From: Heliocidaris erythrogramma
Lineage: Eukaryota > Echinodermata > Echinoidea > Camarodonta > Echinometridae
Length of the DNA: 64,000 nucleotides
NCBI GenBank assembly: GCA_025617745.1
Contig: CM046858.1
Span: 46,333,697 to 46,397,696 of the forward strand
Direction: 5' to 3'
Both the position numbers and the translations under genes were made by a program. Numbering within the stretch: the stretch's first letter is position 1; the number at the start of each line of letters is the position of its first letter. The notes below the pieces were generated by a model. That model did no database searches and was not told the DNA's origin. It worked only from the letters and a program-made list of their open reading frames with translations. Shown in pieces: positions 22,036-32,817 of this stretch.

Positions 22036-23978
22036 CGCATTCTTAACCCAGAACTTGTCATCTCGTAATCAAATATTATAATTAGGCCTTAACGATATTA
22101 ATTTCACACATCCCTGTGGTCTGGACAAAGTTGCGGGTCTACCATGATTCATTATCAATATGAATGATCAATATGAACATTGGAAAATTAAAAAGTATGG
22201 CGAAAATGATGGTGAATTGCATTGATAAACCTACGCTTCTTTTATTTCCAAATTCTTAAAATGGACTCTAATTTTGATTTTTTTTTGTGTGTGTGACTGT
22301 AACATTTTACACTGTACTTAATCATACATAGGGACTGCCGTAAAGGTACTGGGCCCAGGACTTTGTCAAAACTGAGGAGGGTGGCACACTGACAAGCCCC
22401 TCCCCCTCCAAAGGCTTTCATAATTTTTGGTGCTTTAAAAAAAAAGATAAGCATGCAAAATAAATTAAAAATTGGGGGGGGGGGCATGCCGGGTTTAGCT
22501 CCTAAATCTGCAAGTGGGCGTTGTCACTAGTTGAGTAGGCATATCATAATGCCATTGCTTACATCCCAAATTTGACTTTAGTTTCGAGGGAAGCGTTTTC
22601 CCAGATGCCCGGCTTGCCACGCGAAGTTTCCTCGGCAGGGGGGGGGGGGGGGGGGGCATTAAGATATCGTAAAGAAATATCAACTTCCAATTTATATACA
22701 TGTATTTTATAAGCCAGCGAAAAGGACAAATGATGATGACTTAAATGTAATTTCATACTTGATAAAATATCAAATACTAAGTGGTATTACTTCTTTAAAT
22801 TTATGACGTAAAAGCGGTAACCCCTGGTAAACTTAGCTACGCCATTGGAGGTCGCTTGTAACATGTATAGGACACTACGAGGCAGAATTAATGTACATGC
22901 CTTAAACGTAATAAGATGCACGACTGGATGATTTATTGGTAGGTTTGGCATCCCCCTAGGGACATTCATGTTCTTGAGCACGTCTATGACTCATCGTCAC
23001 AGCCAAATACTTGTGATGGAGGTCGGGTGAGGTTAGCCAGCTATATTATGTTTCACCAGTTAGCTAGCCTATTCCAAAGTAGTGGTGCATGGGATCCAAA
23101 AAACCAAGAGCATCAAACTAAATGCACAAAAGTAAACATTTACAAATTATATTCCCCGCGATGAATGAAAATTGCACAAAATCGGGATTATTTCATATAT
23201 ACATAATATTGTACGAGTCGAGGTACGAAGGGGGGAGGGGGGCGGGGGGGGGGGGGCTGCAGCCCTACAACTATGGCCAATCCACACACACGAAACACGA
23301 AGAACGCGCGAATAAAATGCGAACATCACTAGAATTCTAGAAATGATCGGACGAGCTTCGCTGCTTTCGCGAGACATGGGCGAGACATGCGCGAGACATT
23401 CTTCAAACTGTCGGAATCTGTTAGGGGTTTCACGAAGATTTTGTGAACACGACGCTTGTCGTGAGTAGGTCGCATATGCCGAAACTTTTCAGACATTTCC
23501 GAGAAAAATTCACGAGCAAATCACGACCCGGTATGCTGGAAACGTTCGCAAGAAATTTCTTCTTTTTTAAAAATTTCCCGCCGAACTGAAAACGACTCCC
23601 GCGAACAATAATATTGGCGACGCTTCCGAACCCCCGCGCATGTTTGGCGAGCTTTTGGATCATAAAATACGAATGTTGGACTTTGCCATTTTTTCGACAT
23701 TCGCATTCTTCGTGAATCGTTCGCGTGACCCGTGAAAACCTACCTTAAGACATGTCAGAGACAAAATAGGACATAATATTGTGACAAGTCATTTTTTTTT
23801 TGCATGATTTTCCAGACTATTTCTTGTATGCTCTGTATCGGCGCATGTGTTTATGGGAGTTAGCAGAGAAATACTTTCAACTGAACCAAGCAGAATCTGG
23901 GTTTCAATAGATAATTTTCAGTGGTTTGAGAGCTGTTTAAGCCTTCAATAAATCTGCATGGCTACAGCCTTCGAGACA
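22036..23978. other. No gene seen; poly-G tracts and a CpG-rich patch
   Basis: Contains G tracts near 22476, 22640 and 23245. From about 23270 to 23740 the DNA is GC- and CG-dinucleotide-rich with repeated GCGAGACAT and TTCGCGA-like words. No coding frame is convincing. Confidence 0.4.
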
Positions 23979-24572
23979 GAACGGCCAACGAAACAAGGTG
24001 ACCGAGAGCCAAAGAGACCGACTGCCAACGAAACAAGGTGACCGAGAGGCAAAGAGACCGACTGCCAACGAAACAAGGTGACCGAGAGCCAAAGAGACCG
24101 ACTGCCAACGAAACAAGGTGGCCGAGAGCCAAAGAGACCGACTGCCAACGAAACAAGGTGACCGAGAGCCAAAGAGACCGACTGCCAACGAAACAAGGTG
24201 ACCGAGAGCCAAAGAGACCGACTGCCAACGAAACAAGGTGACCGAGAGGCAAAGAGACCCACTGCCAACGAAACAAGGTGGCCGAGAGGCAAAGAGACCG
24301 ACTGCTAACGAAGCAAGGTGGCCGAGAGGCAAGGTGGCCGAGAGGCAAAGAGACCGAGAGCCAAATAGACCGACTGCCAACGAAACAAGGTGACCGAGAG
24401 CCAAAGAGACCGACTGCCAACGAAACAAGGTGGTCGAGAGGCAAAGGGACCGACTGCCAACGAAACAAGGTGACCGAGAGCCAAAGAGACCGACTGCCAA
24501 CGAAACGAGGTGACCGAGAGCCAAAGAGACCGACTGCCAACGAAACAAGGTCAAGGTGGCCGAGAGCCAAAG
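23979..24572. repeat. 40-bp minisatellite, about 14-15 copies
   Basis: Unit made of ACCGAGAGCCAAAGAGACCG and ACTGCCAACGAAACAAGGTG. It lacks stop codons in several frames of both strands, so long open frames up to 222 residues appear on the minus strand. Since 40 is not a multiple of 3, each frame cycles through all three readings; I do not call it coding. Confidence 0.93.
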
Positions 24573-24673
24573 AGATCGATGATGTCGTTCTCTTATGCCT
24601 TCTAGACATTAAATCAACCACATTAAGCACTATCTATTTATTTAATCATTATGTATTTATTTTTTTGTTTGTA

Positions 24674-24995
24674 TGCCTCCGCCCACCGAAGGTGGTGCCG
24701 GAGGCATTATGTTTTCGGGTTGTCCGTCAGTTCGTCCGTCCTTGTTTCTCGTTCTAGCAATAACTCAAGAACCACATGAGGTATGAACTTCAAACTTGGT
24801 GCTAATATGTATCACCATAGGAAGACAATGTGATTAGATTTTAGAGTACGTAGGTCAAAGGTCAAAGGTTACAGAGGTCAATTTATGAAATTGCAGGTGT
24901 TAGCCTTGTTCTCGCGATACTCTCAAGAACCATTTGAGGTATGAACTTCAAAACTTGGTACTAGTATGTATCACCATAGAAAGACGATCTGATTA
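24674..24995 (+). repeat. Second copy of the header-hairpin/AGGTCA repeat
   Basis: The header ATGCCTCCGCCCACC with its hairpin mate GTGCCGGAGGCAT is followed by about two units with CTCAAGAACCA, CAAACTTGGT and AGGTCAAAGGTCAAAGGTTA. It breaks off at about 24995 where LINE sequence begins. Confidence 0.75.
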
Positions 24996-25019
24996 GGGGA
25001 CATTGCATGTATTATAACT

Positions 25020-25350
25020 AACCCCGTTTCTGTTGTTATAGCAGTTATATATCGGCCTGCATTATACAATATCAACAAGCTCTGTGAATGTTTAGAGGCT
25101 TTGCTAAATGAATTGGACAAAACAAGTACAAAATGTATTGTGATGGGTGATTTTAATGAAGATCTAATGAAAAATAATTCCCAAGTTTATGTGTGCCAGA
25201 GGTTATAAACAAGACGTCTCAGAGCCAACTACAGAAAACAGTACACTCATAGATCACGTCTACACTAAAGGACTAAATTTATTAAAAGTACAAGTGATGC
25301 CTGTATACTATATATATAGCTACCATGAAGTTGTCAAGATATTATTTTAA
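25020..25350 (+). pseudogene. LINE endonuclease fragment
   Basis: Codes for VIAVIYRPALYNIN, CIVMGDFNEDLM and, after a frameshift, ENSTLIDHVYT. These are motifs of the APE-type endonuclease of non-LTR retrotransposons (GDFN box). Only this part remains, with a stop after the GDFN segment. A shorter diverged piece may lie at 25500-25590. Confidence 0.65.
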
Positions 25351-25888
25351 ATGCCATGTGAACCCCAGTATTAATACTTTATATTACGAAAAAAGTTCGT
25401 GTAATTTGTTTCTGCACACCCCCCCCCCCCCCCCCTTCAGAAATTCCTAGATCTACCCACATTGGAGCATCTGGTCATTCAAATAGTAATGGAAATGTCT
25501 ATTATTGTAGACTCAGGTATAAAAGTGATAGAGGTTACAAACAACACGTTTCACACTCCCAACTACCACAAACAGTACACTGTGTAAGTTTGAATGAAGT
25601 AATTCCAAAATTTGGTGAATTTGGTCAAACCGACAAAGGCTTCTCCTATATTCTTAATCCATTGCCATATGCAAAATCTGGTACTAAGTTTTAGGTGTAG
25701 GCCTACTTCTGTTTTTGTGTGCTTTGTTTGGCAAGAGGCCACTTGAATAGGGCGTAACATTATAATTTGAGAAAGAGAAAGGGTAGAAAAGGAAGACAAA
25801 ATTATGTTATATTGTGGATTAATTACGCCCCAATACTCAGGGTAAATTGCATTAGAAATTATTTTTTAGGGTATAAAATGGTAATTTG

Positions 25889-26263
25889 GTGTTGTGGATC
25901 AGTGGGTAAGTCCCCGGACTGTGAACCATGAGGTCCGGGGTTCGAATCCCACCGCAGCACTAGCGTCCTTTGGCAAGACGTTAATCTACATTTGCCACTC
26001 TCCACCCAGGTGTTAGATGGGTACCCGGTAGGATGGCGAAAGGTAATGTCCTTTGCTTAGCAATTTGAGCGTCACTGTACAGCCCATTGCTGGAATACTC
26101 CCCAGGGAGCGGAGAATGTGCATACATTGTGTGCGGGCATGCCAGTATCCGATCACCGGGGGTAATAACAATGACTACCTGTTATTGTTAAGCGCTTAGA
26201 GACATCGTCGATGTATTAGGCGCTATATAAAAGCGGAATATTATTATTATTATTATTATTAAT
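25889..26263 (+). repeat. tRNA-derived SINE with TTA tail
   Basis: An A-box region TGGATCAGTGGGTAAG, then B box GGTTCGAATCC, a tRNA-unrelated body with CTCTCCACCCAGGTG and AAGCGCTTAGAGACATC, and a (TTA)n tail at 26240-26263. The same body order occurs in the copy at 56851. Confidence 0.85.
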
Positions 26264-26374
26264 GAATTTGTAAAGCTTATTCGCCTTGCTCCTTCACATA
26301 ACCTTGCTTCAGGATCTTGTAATTTCATGCCCTAATATAAAACATAAGTTATATATATATATATATATATATAT

Positions 26375-26495
26375 AGTATATATGAAGAAAAGTACACAAC
26401 TACGTGTACCCGACAAGCCTGTTTCGTAGATCTCTCCACTCTACGAAACAGGCTTGTCGGGTACACGTAGTTGTGTACTTTTCTTCATATATACT
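26375..26495. repeat. Perfect hairpin with 56-bp arms
   Basis: 26375-26430 and 26440-26495 are exact reverse complements (56 of 56) around the 9-base loop TCTCTCCAC. It is preceded by a (TA)n tract. The arms include CCGACAAGCCTGTTTCGTAG. Confidence 0.95.
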
Positions 26496-26902
26496 TATTT
26501 AGCTCTACATTATGTATTGAGCACTGTTTAGTAGCGAAAGTCGACCAATCCTGACTTATATATATATGGTTATGATAAAGTTTAGAAATGGCTTTTACAA
26601 GGGTTCTAAATTTAAAAAAAGAAAAAATGTAATTATTGTTCCATTGCTCCCTAATATACACAAGTTTCATCAGCTTACTTGCGAAGGTTCAACATTTGAA
26701 AGAAATCTTAAAATTCGTTTGCCTTACTAAATTCCTCGACCAGAATTCTCCTGCATTTCCATGAACTTGGCCCCCATTTGAGAAAACCGTTAATCAATGT
26801 TCATAATTCGAAACTATACCGCTTGATTGCAGTGCTCCTTTGCGAATTTTACTACTCGGTTGCTTTGATCCATTACAGTGTTAAGTTACATCTATACATA
26901 TA

Positions 26903-26962
26903 TTTCTGGGACACACTGTATATGCTGTATCTATATACAGCATATACAGTGTGTCCCAGAAA
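26903..26962. repeat. Perfect hairpin with 28-bp arms, mariner-like end
   Basis: 26903-26930 and 26935-26962 are exact reverse complements around CTAT. The CTGGGACACACTGTATA ends resemble mariner/Tc1-type termini; a related word (CTGGGACGCACGGTATATA) is at 42790. Confidence 0.85.
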
Positions 26963-27418
26963 AAAGGAAACCGAATTTCATGACAGAAATTTTCTTTCAT
27001 AATGAATAATTTCCTTGATGAGATATACATGTATGAAAAGATCTGCTTCTCTTCTTTCATGCGTGTGATGTACATTATCTATTATTATTACAGTATCTAT
27101 TATATTATTACAGTATCTATTATTCATATTTCACCCATGATTGAAATTATAACAATGGAAAGTGCTTGTACCAAAATTTAATTTGCACGCACAAATTGAA
27201 CATTTGAGTGACTTTTTAGGGTAGTAAGCGTAATCATATTGAAACAAGCAAAAGATACGACTGCGTCTTCAATATGCCTCCACTTGTATTCAGATAATTC
27301 CTGATCACCTACAAGTATAATATAGTTGATGCGCATTCATCAAATGGTTATTGCGAAATTGTGATTTAAAACACTAAAATCCTATATTACTAATTTATCT
27401 CTGACTATAAAGCAATAT

Positions 27419-28470
27419 AATCAGTTGTTCTTGAGATATCGTGGAAATGTAGCCAAAAACTGTATTAATATCATGTAAATTGGCCGCTGAGACCTGCAAC
27501 CTGTGACCTTCGACCTACCTACCCCAAAATCTAATCAGTTCCTCTTTCTATGGGGATACATACTGGTACCAAGTTTGAAGTTCTTACCTCAAACAGTTCT
27601 TCAGAAATCGCGGTAACGGTGCTAAAAACCAAGAATTTCATGTAATTTCATGTAAATTGACCTCTGTGACCTCCTTATCCCAAAATCTAATCAGTTCATC
27701 TTCGTATGGGGATACATACTAGTACCAAGTTCGAAGTTCTTACCTCAAACAGTTCTTGAGATATCGCAGTAACGAGGCTAAAAACCAGTAATTTCATGTA
27801 ATTTCATGTAAATTGACCTCTGTGACCTCTGACCTTTGACCTACTTACCCCAAAATCTAATCAGTTCATCTTTCCATGGGGATACATACTGGTACCAAGT
27901 TTGAAGTTCTCACCTCAGATAGTTCTTGAGATATCGCGGTAACGGTGCTAAAGACCATTAATTCCATGTAATTTCATGTAAATTGACCTCTGTGACCTCT
28001 GAACTTTGACCTACCTACCCCAAAATCGAATCAGTTCCTCTTTCTATGGGGATACATACTGGTACCAAGTTTGAAGTTCTTACCTCAAACAGTTCTTCAG
28101 AAATAGCGGTAACGGTGCTAAAAACCAAGAATTTCATGTAATTTCATGTAAATTGACCTCTGTGACTTCTGAACTTTGACCTCCTTATCCCAAAATCTAA
28201 TCAGTTCATCTTCGTATGGGGATACATACTAGTACCAAGTTTGAAGTTCTTACCTCAAACAGTTCTTGAGATATCGCAGTAACAAGGCTAAAAACCAGTA
28301 ATTTCATATAATTTCATGTAAATTGACCTCTGTGACCTCTGAACTTTGACCTACTTACCCCAAAATCTAATCAGTTCATCTTTCTATGGGGATACATACT
28401 GGTACCAAGTTTAAAGTTCTCACCTCAGATAGTTCTTGAGATATCGCGGTAACGGTGCTAAATATCATCA
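27419..28470 (-). repeat. Third array of the AGGTCA-bearing ~170-bp repeat
   Basis: About six units in reverse orientation (GGTACCAAGTTTGAAGTTCT, ATATCGCGGTAACGGTGCTA, TGACCTCTGACCTTTGACCT). No header hairpin at its 5' side; a G tract follows at 28494-28507. Confidence 0.8.
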
Positions 28471-28931
28471 TTGTTATGTTCTCCAAAAACGAAAGGGGGG
28501 GGGGGGGTCGCGGGGGAGAAGACATAATGGACATAACTCATTAACCGTAATCCTTGAACATAAAGTGTTAAGTTATTAAATCATGGAGTACACAAGTTGG
28601 TGTGCTTGGTTATCATTTAATTATGTTTGATCATAATCCCTTCGTAAGCTAATCGAAATTTTATTGACAATGATCATGTATTACCCACACACGATAAAAA
28701 CTCCTTTCGAAATATAAACTCAAGACAATTTCAATAGCTCTGTCTATCACCTTTGGAAATATGCGAACATTACAACGGTGTATTACAAAATCCGAACCTG
28801 ATTTCTATGGGCAGTACAATAGGCCTTTGAAATTGCCCTTGAGTTTATTTTTCGAAAGTAGTTCTTATCCTGTTAGTTTTGAATACCTATATTATTTTTA
28901 GTGCGGAAGATGTTGATCATCGTGGTAGTAC

Positions 28932-29034
28932 AAAAAGAGTAAAAGTTGATCTGTTGTCACACGAAGGAGCAAACGAGGGTTGCGACGTTTCGACCGCTAA
29001 CTGCTAGTCTTCGTCAGGCAATGTGGACAATCGT
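28932..29034 (-). mobile_element. Penelope-like element terminal repeat (pLTR fragment)
   Basis: About 103 bp, repeated in inverted orientation at 32714-32817. It contains a hammerhead-ribozyme-like motif, a feature known in terminal repeats of Penelope-like elements. Confidence 0.65.
28980..29021 (-). ncRNA. Hammerhead-ribozyme-like motif (type I, minimal stem III)
   Basis: On the minus strand: TTGC, core CTGACGA, an 18-base stem II (28992-29009), GAAAC, GTC, GCAA. TTGC pairs with GCAA as stem I. Stem II closes with GAC/GTC. Stem III is only AC/GT with no loop, as in the minimal hammerheads of Penelope-like elements that work better as dimers. One unpaired A lies between the core and stem II. 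Activity is unproven. Confidence 0.6.
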
Positions 29035-29481
29035 TATTTGTTTTTTGTTTGTTTTTGTTTTTAGGCCTATGTCAGTCAATTATGACTATTTAAGCCTGTA
29101 ACCTTAGATTTGGATTTGGATCTGGATACATTAATAATGTTTATATAAAAAATCTATGATGTTATAATATGATCTTCAAAGATTTCCATGGAGATCATAA
29201 GTAAATTTTGATGATATTGACATTGCATGGGAGACGTGGCATAAATATTTATGCTTGTTGTTGATAAACATATACTGTTATGTGATAAAAGAATACGAAA
29301 TAATACGTGCCCTTAGATTAATGACGATATAAATGAAACAATGCTTGAAAGAGATCATGCCTATGATGTGGCGCTTAAAAAGGTGGTGACACATCATGGG
29401 CTTGGTACATAGAACTGAAGGACAAGGTGAATTATCTTTTGAAAAAAAGAGAAAAGATATTATCACAGTTCTCAGATAGAT

Positions 29482-29715
29482 ATGAGTATAGCGAATAGCA
29501 AAGAGGGGAAAAAATTGTGGCATAATGTCAAGCACCTTATTCCTAAATCAAATCATTACTTACCCAGCAGCCTAGGCGTGAATGGGACCAAAATTACTGA
29601 TGACAAGGGTATTCTCAAACATTTAATGAATATTTTGTTACTTGTGCTCAAATTATTACTCGTGATATCCCAAAACAAGATGAAATCATTCTAAAAGAAA
29701 ATGAGCTAGCTAATA
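29482..29715 (+). pseudogene. LINE pre-RT fragment, copy 1
   Basis: Codes for EGKKLWHNVKHLIPK and LGVNGTKITDDKGI, the kind of segment found between endonuclease and RT of LINEs. About 175 bp of it (29541-29715) recur at 30851-31024. Confidence 0.5.
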
Positions 29716-30850
29716 CTGTAGAAAAATTTGAGTTACAGCTAATCGCGAACGCATTTGTTTTAAAGGGAAACTATGTGATTTTCTCGACAAATATAATATT
29801 TATTTATTCAATGGTTTATTATGTACACAATAGCAGATACATTTTGCAGCTTGGTGGCTGAATTGCATGTTTTGTTACAATCGCACGAGTACATGTATAA
29901 ATACAAATCTAAAACAGTTAATACAGTAATGGTAGGAACGGTAGTAACAAAATGATAGCTAGGCAGGGAGGGAAAGGGAGAGGGAAAGAGAAAGAGAGAG
30001 AGAGAGAGAGAAGATTAACAGAATGTGTATAAAATACAAATGCATAGTTGCATATTTACATATTCATGTAGTAAATGTACAAAGCATGCACAATTGTTGA
30101 CATAAGTATTGAGAAATATGTGGATTCTGTGATAGGTAGAATTGCAGATAAGCTTCACTGCATATTATATACTTTTATGTTTTGTCTGGATATTAAATTA
30201 ATTTAGAGTAGAGAAGTTTGGTAGTTGTGTGGAACGTCTCACATCCCTGCCACTTAGGCATAGAGAGTGACATTGGAGAGGTCTCTGCCCACCCTACTAA
30301 CAGACTCGTACTATAGTATTACATAGTTTAATATAATAATAAGACCATGCTACAGTTTGCTCAAACCTCAACATAAACAGAACAGAGCAGTCACATTCCA
30401 GAAGAAGACATGAAAGAAGCGTTTAGTAGGTGGTATGAAATAAAACATGAATGACAAAAATTTATTATTATTTTTTGTTGTTGTAAGGTTAAAATGTAAG
30501 GAATAACATTCAGTCAGAGTGCAAGTTGCAACTGCACAATTTAGTTTGTAGTCATTTAATGAGTTATGAAGTAATTACCAAAAAAGTTATGCTTCACTCA
30601 TAAGGTCAACTAGGAATGGAATAGGGCTTTGGAATTGAGGAAATGCTGTAAAACCAAGTCTATGCTTATCTTTTAATCAAATTTTGAGTTGATGACTGTT
30701 CGGCTATTATTTGTAACAATGTGAAAGGACTTTGATTCAAATATAAACTTCGAATAAGTGGCTAGGCAGCCATCTGTTTAGCGAAGGGTCTTACTGGGCA
30801 AAGTAATTTGCACTACAAATGTTTTACGGAGGTTGTTTACAATCCAGAAT
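29716..30850. other. AT-rich stretch between duplicated LINE fragments
   Basis: No gene recognised. A purine-rich AGAGAG microsatellite lies at about 29945-30012. Likely an inserted element or old repeat, not assignable. Confidence 0.4.
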
Positions 30851-31024
30851 TCCTAAATCAAATCATGTCTTACCCAGCAGCCCAGGCGTGAATGGGACCA
30901 AAATTATTGAAGACCAGGGTATTCTCAAACATTTAATGAATATTTTGTAACTTGTGCTCAAATTATTACTCGTGATATCCCAAAACAAGCTGAAATCCTT
31001 CTAGAAGAAATGAGATAGCTAATA
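30851..31024 (+). repeat. LINE fragment, direct duplicate of 29541-29715
   Basis: Nearly identical to 29541-29715, with CCCAGCAGCC, AGGCGTGAATGGGACC and ATTACTCGTGATATCCC in the same order and a few base changes. Confidence 0.75.
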
Positions 31025-31104
31025 CTTTTATACTTTTATAGCGCAAGCTGCGTTCCGAGGGTGCCGGAACTGCCGCGCTGCTATTGGTCCGTGAAACCGA
31101 CCAA

Positions 31105-32194
31105 TCAGAAACCGCGGACTGTGCGATCGGTGAGCGAGATGCGGACGTCGGGGAAAATCCCGTCGGTGCTGCTGGCGGGCGAAATGCGGACGTCGGACGG
31201 AGGGCAACGGTAGGGGGCGCATGTCGGCGGATGGTGGGGAGCCATTCCTCCGGGGATGTCAATGCCGTTATTTATTGATATTAGGGAGCTTACGAAACGG
31301 GACGGGAGATTAACAGGACGGGAGAATCTTGTTTTCAAATCATTACGTAAAAGTGGACGGCAACGCACTGCACAGTGTTCACGCCCTTAATCGTCAGTTA
31401 TACAACAACAATACGGCTTCCCGTCCCCTCTGTAGACCGGACGTTATTTCGCAAGAGAACCGTCCTGAAATTAAACAGGACGGAGAGATACTCGAACTGG
31501 CGCAGGCGCACACCGATTTTTCGCCCGTCTTCAAAGGCTCCCGTCCTGAAATCGTAAGCTCGTTATTGTGGGCGTGAACACTGCAATGCGTCGCCGTCTA
31601 CTTTTTCGTAACTTGATAGAAAAACAGACAGGAGAGTGCGAGGACCGTCACGGTGGTTAACTCTCCCCGTCTTGTTGCTCTCCCGTCCCGTTTCGTAAGC
31701 TCCCTATTATTGGGGTGTAAACTGATTTGGATAGCTTCTTTAACACGCCGTGTGTACCAGTGCTTATCCCGCGCTACGCAGCTTACCTCATCCCAATTGG
31801 GAGGGTGCTGTGCGCTCCAAGCATGCTCAGCGACTGCCGGACTATCTATGCGACGGTGCTTGACATCTCTGCGGTGTTCTAGCATTCTTTCGTTTACGGG
31901 TCTACCTGTTTCGCCGATGTAGACCTTGTCGCAAGTCCCGCATGGGATCTTGTAGACAACGCCGTCGAGTCTGCCTGGTAGCGTGGGGTCCTTTGGGTGG
32001 ACTAGCTGGTTACGAATAGTGGTGTCGGACTTCCGCATTTCCGCATTTTTCCGTCCGACGTCCGCATTTCGCCCGCCAGTAGCCAGTAGCCCGCCAGCAG
32101 CGCCAGCAGCACCGACGGGATTTTCCCCGACGTCCGCATCTCGCTCACCGATCGCACAGTCCGCGGTTTCTGATTGGTCGGTTTCACGGACCAA
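31105..32194 (-). pseudogene. GIY-YIG endonuclease of a Penelope-like element, interrupted
   Basis: Read from 32194 on the minus strand. After an N-terminal part that falls in the inverted repeat, it codes for VVYKIPCGTCDKVYIGETGR, then HRRDVKHR, WSAQHPPNWDEV and KHWYTRRVKEAIQI. This is the GIY-YIG nuclease with the Cys pair typical of Penelope-like elements, which cuts target DNA for integration. The frame is broken at LHPNN by the MITE at 31284-31704 and appears to resume beyond it near NNGIDIPGG (31256). The upstream RT domain is missing. Confidence 0.75.
31284..31704. mobile_element. 421-bp MITE with TATTA duplication inside the Penelope unit
   Basis: Ends GGGAGCTTACGAAACGGGAC and its reverse complement form perfect inverted repeats of about 25 bp. 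TATTA occurs at 31279-31283 and 31705-31709 as a 5-bp target-site duplication. Confidence 0.85.
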
Positions 32195-32254
32195 TAGCAG
32201 CGCGGCAGTTTCGGCACCCTCGGAACCCAGTTTACGCTATAAAAGGCGCTTGCA

Positions 32255-32269
32255 CAAGGCCGTACGCAG

Positions 32270-32311
<42 letters not shown>

Positions 32312-32447
32312 GGGCAGTTGCCCCCCCCCCCCCCCAGAAATTTCAAAATCATACTTTTTTTAAATAGGGTTTTAGACTTTTAAATGATCCAATAATAAAA
32401 AGTGATCATCTTGCCCCCCCAGGAAAAAAATTCTGCGTACGGCCTTG
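32255..32447. mobile_element. 193-bp hAT-type MITE with long poly-G, exact 8-bp duplication
   Basis: Starts CAAGGCCGTACGCAG and ends with the exact reverse complement CTGCGTACGGCCTTG. CGCTTGCA flanks both sides (32247-32254, 32448-32455). It contains a G tract of about 40 bases (from 32271) and a C tract near 32320. Confidence 0.9.
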
Positions 32448-32713
32448 CGCTTGCAGTGGCGATTATTTTTTATTTTTGGTACGAAAGTTTGATTACAATA
32501 TATAATGCACAATTAAAGGTGATGGGAAACTAATTTTGCACTTCGCAGAGGCAGGTGAGCCAGTTCAAACCCGAAGACATTGGCTGGGAAAAGCGAACCC
32601 ACCTCAACAAAGTATACATCACAAAGATGAGGCCAAATAAGTAATATGGAACGTCAGTGGCGCAGATAATCTATGAAGATTGAAGAGCGCCATCAAGCTC
32701 CAACAACAACAAC

Positions 32714-32817
32714 AACGATTGTCCACATTGCCTTACGAAGACTAGCAGTTAGCGGTCGAAACGTCGCAACCCTCGTTTGCTCCTTCGTGTGACAACAGAT
32801 CAACTTTTACTCTTTTT
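32714..32817 (+). mobile_element. Penelope-like terminal repeat, inverted mate of 28932-29034
   Basis: Near-identical reverse complement of 28932-29034, preceded by a (CAA)n stretch. Together they could mark the outer ends of an element of about 3.9 kb now full of insertions. Confidence 0.65.
32728..32769 (+). ncRNA. Hammerhead-like motif with mutated core
   Basis: Same layout as the 28980-29021 motif (TTGC/GCAA stem I, 18-base stem II, GAAAC, GTC), but the core reads CTTACGA instead of CTGACGA. The changed G is one of the invariant core bases, so this copy should be inactive. Confidence 0.55.

Larger units (their letters stand above)
31026..32254 (-). mobile_element. Penelope-like element unit with inverted ends
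   Basis: About 160-200 bp at 31042-31201 is repeated in inverted orientation at 32040-32245 (both hold GACGTCGGGGAAAATCCCGT and a CCAATCAGAAACCGCGG block). Between them lies a minus-strand GIY-YIG coding segment. No reverse transcriptase remains. A MITE (31284-31704) interrupts it, and a second MITE is inserted at its right edge. Confidence 0.65.

Noticed and set aside
23937-24630. Overlapping 205- and 222-residue frames on the minus strand and a 159-residue frame on the plus
   Set aside because: All lie on the 40-bp minisatellite, which simply lacks stops. Frames on both strands are equally open and there is no splice, start or domain support.
25889-26000. A tRNA gene
   Set aside because: It has Pol III A and B boxes but no complete cloverleaf, and continues into a SINE body and TTA tail.
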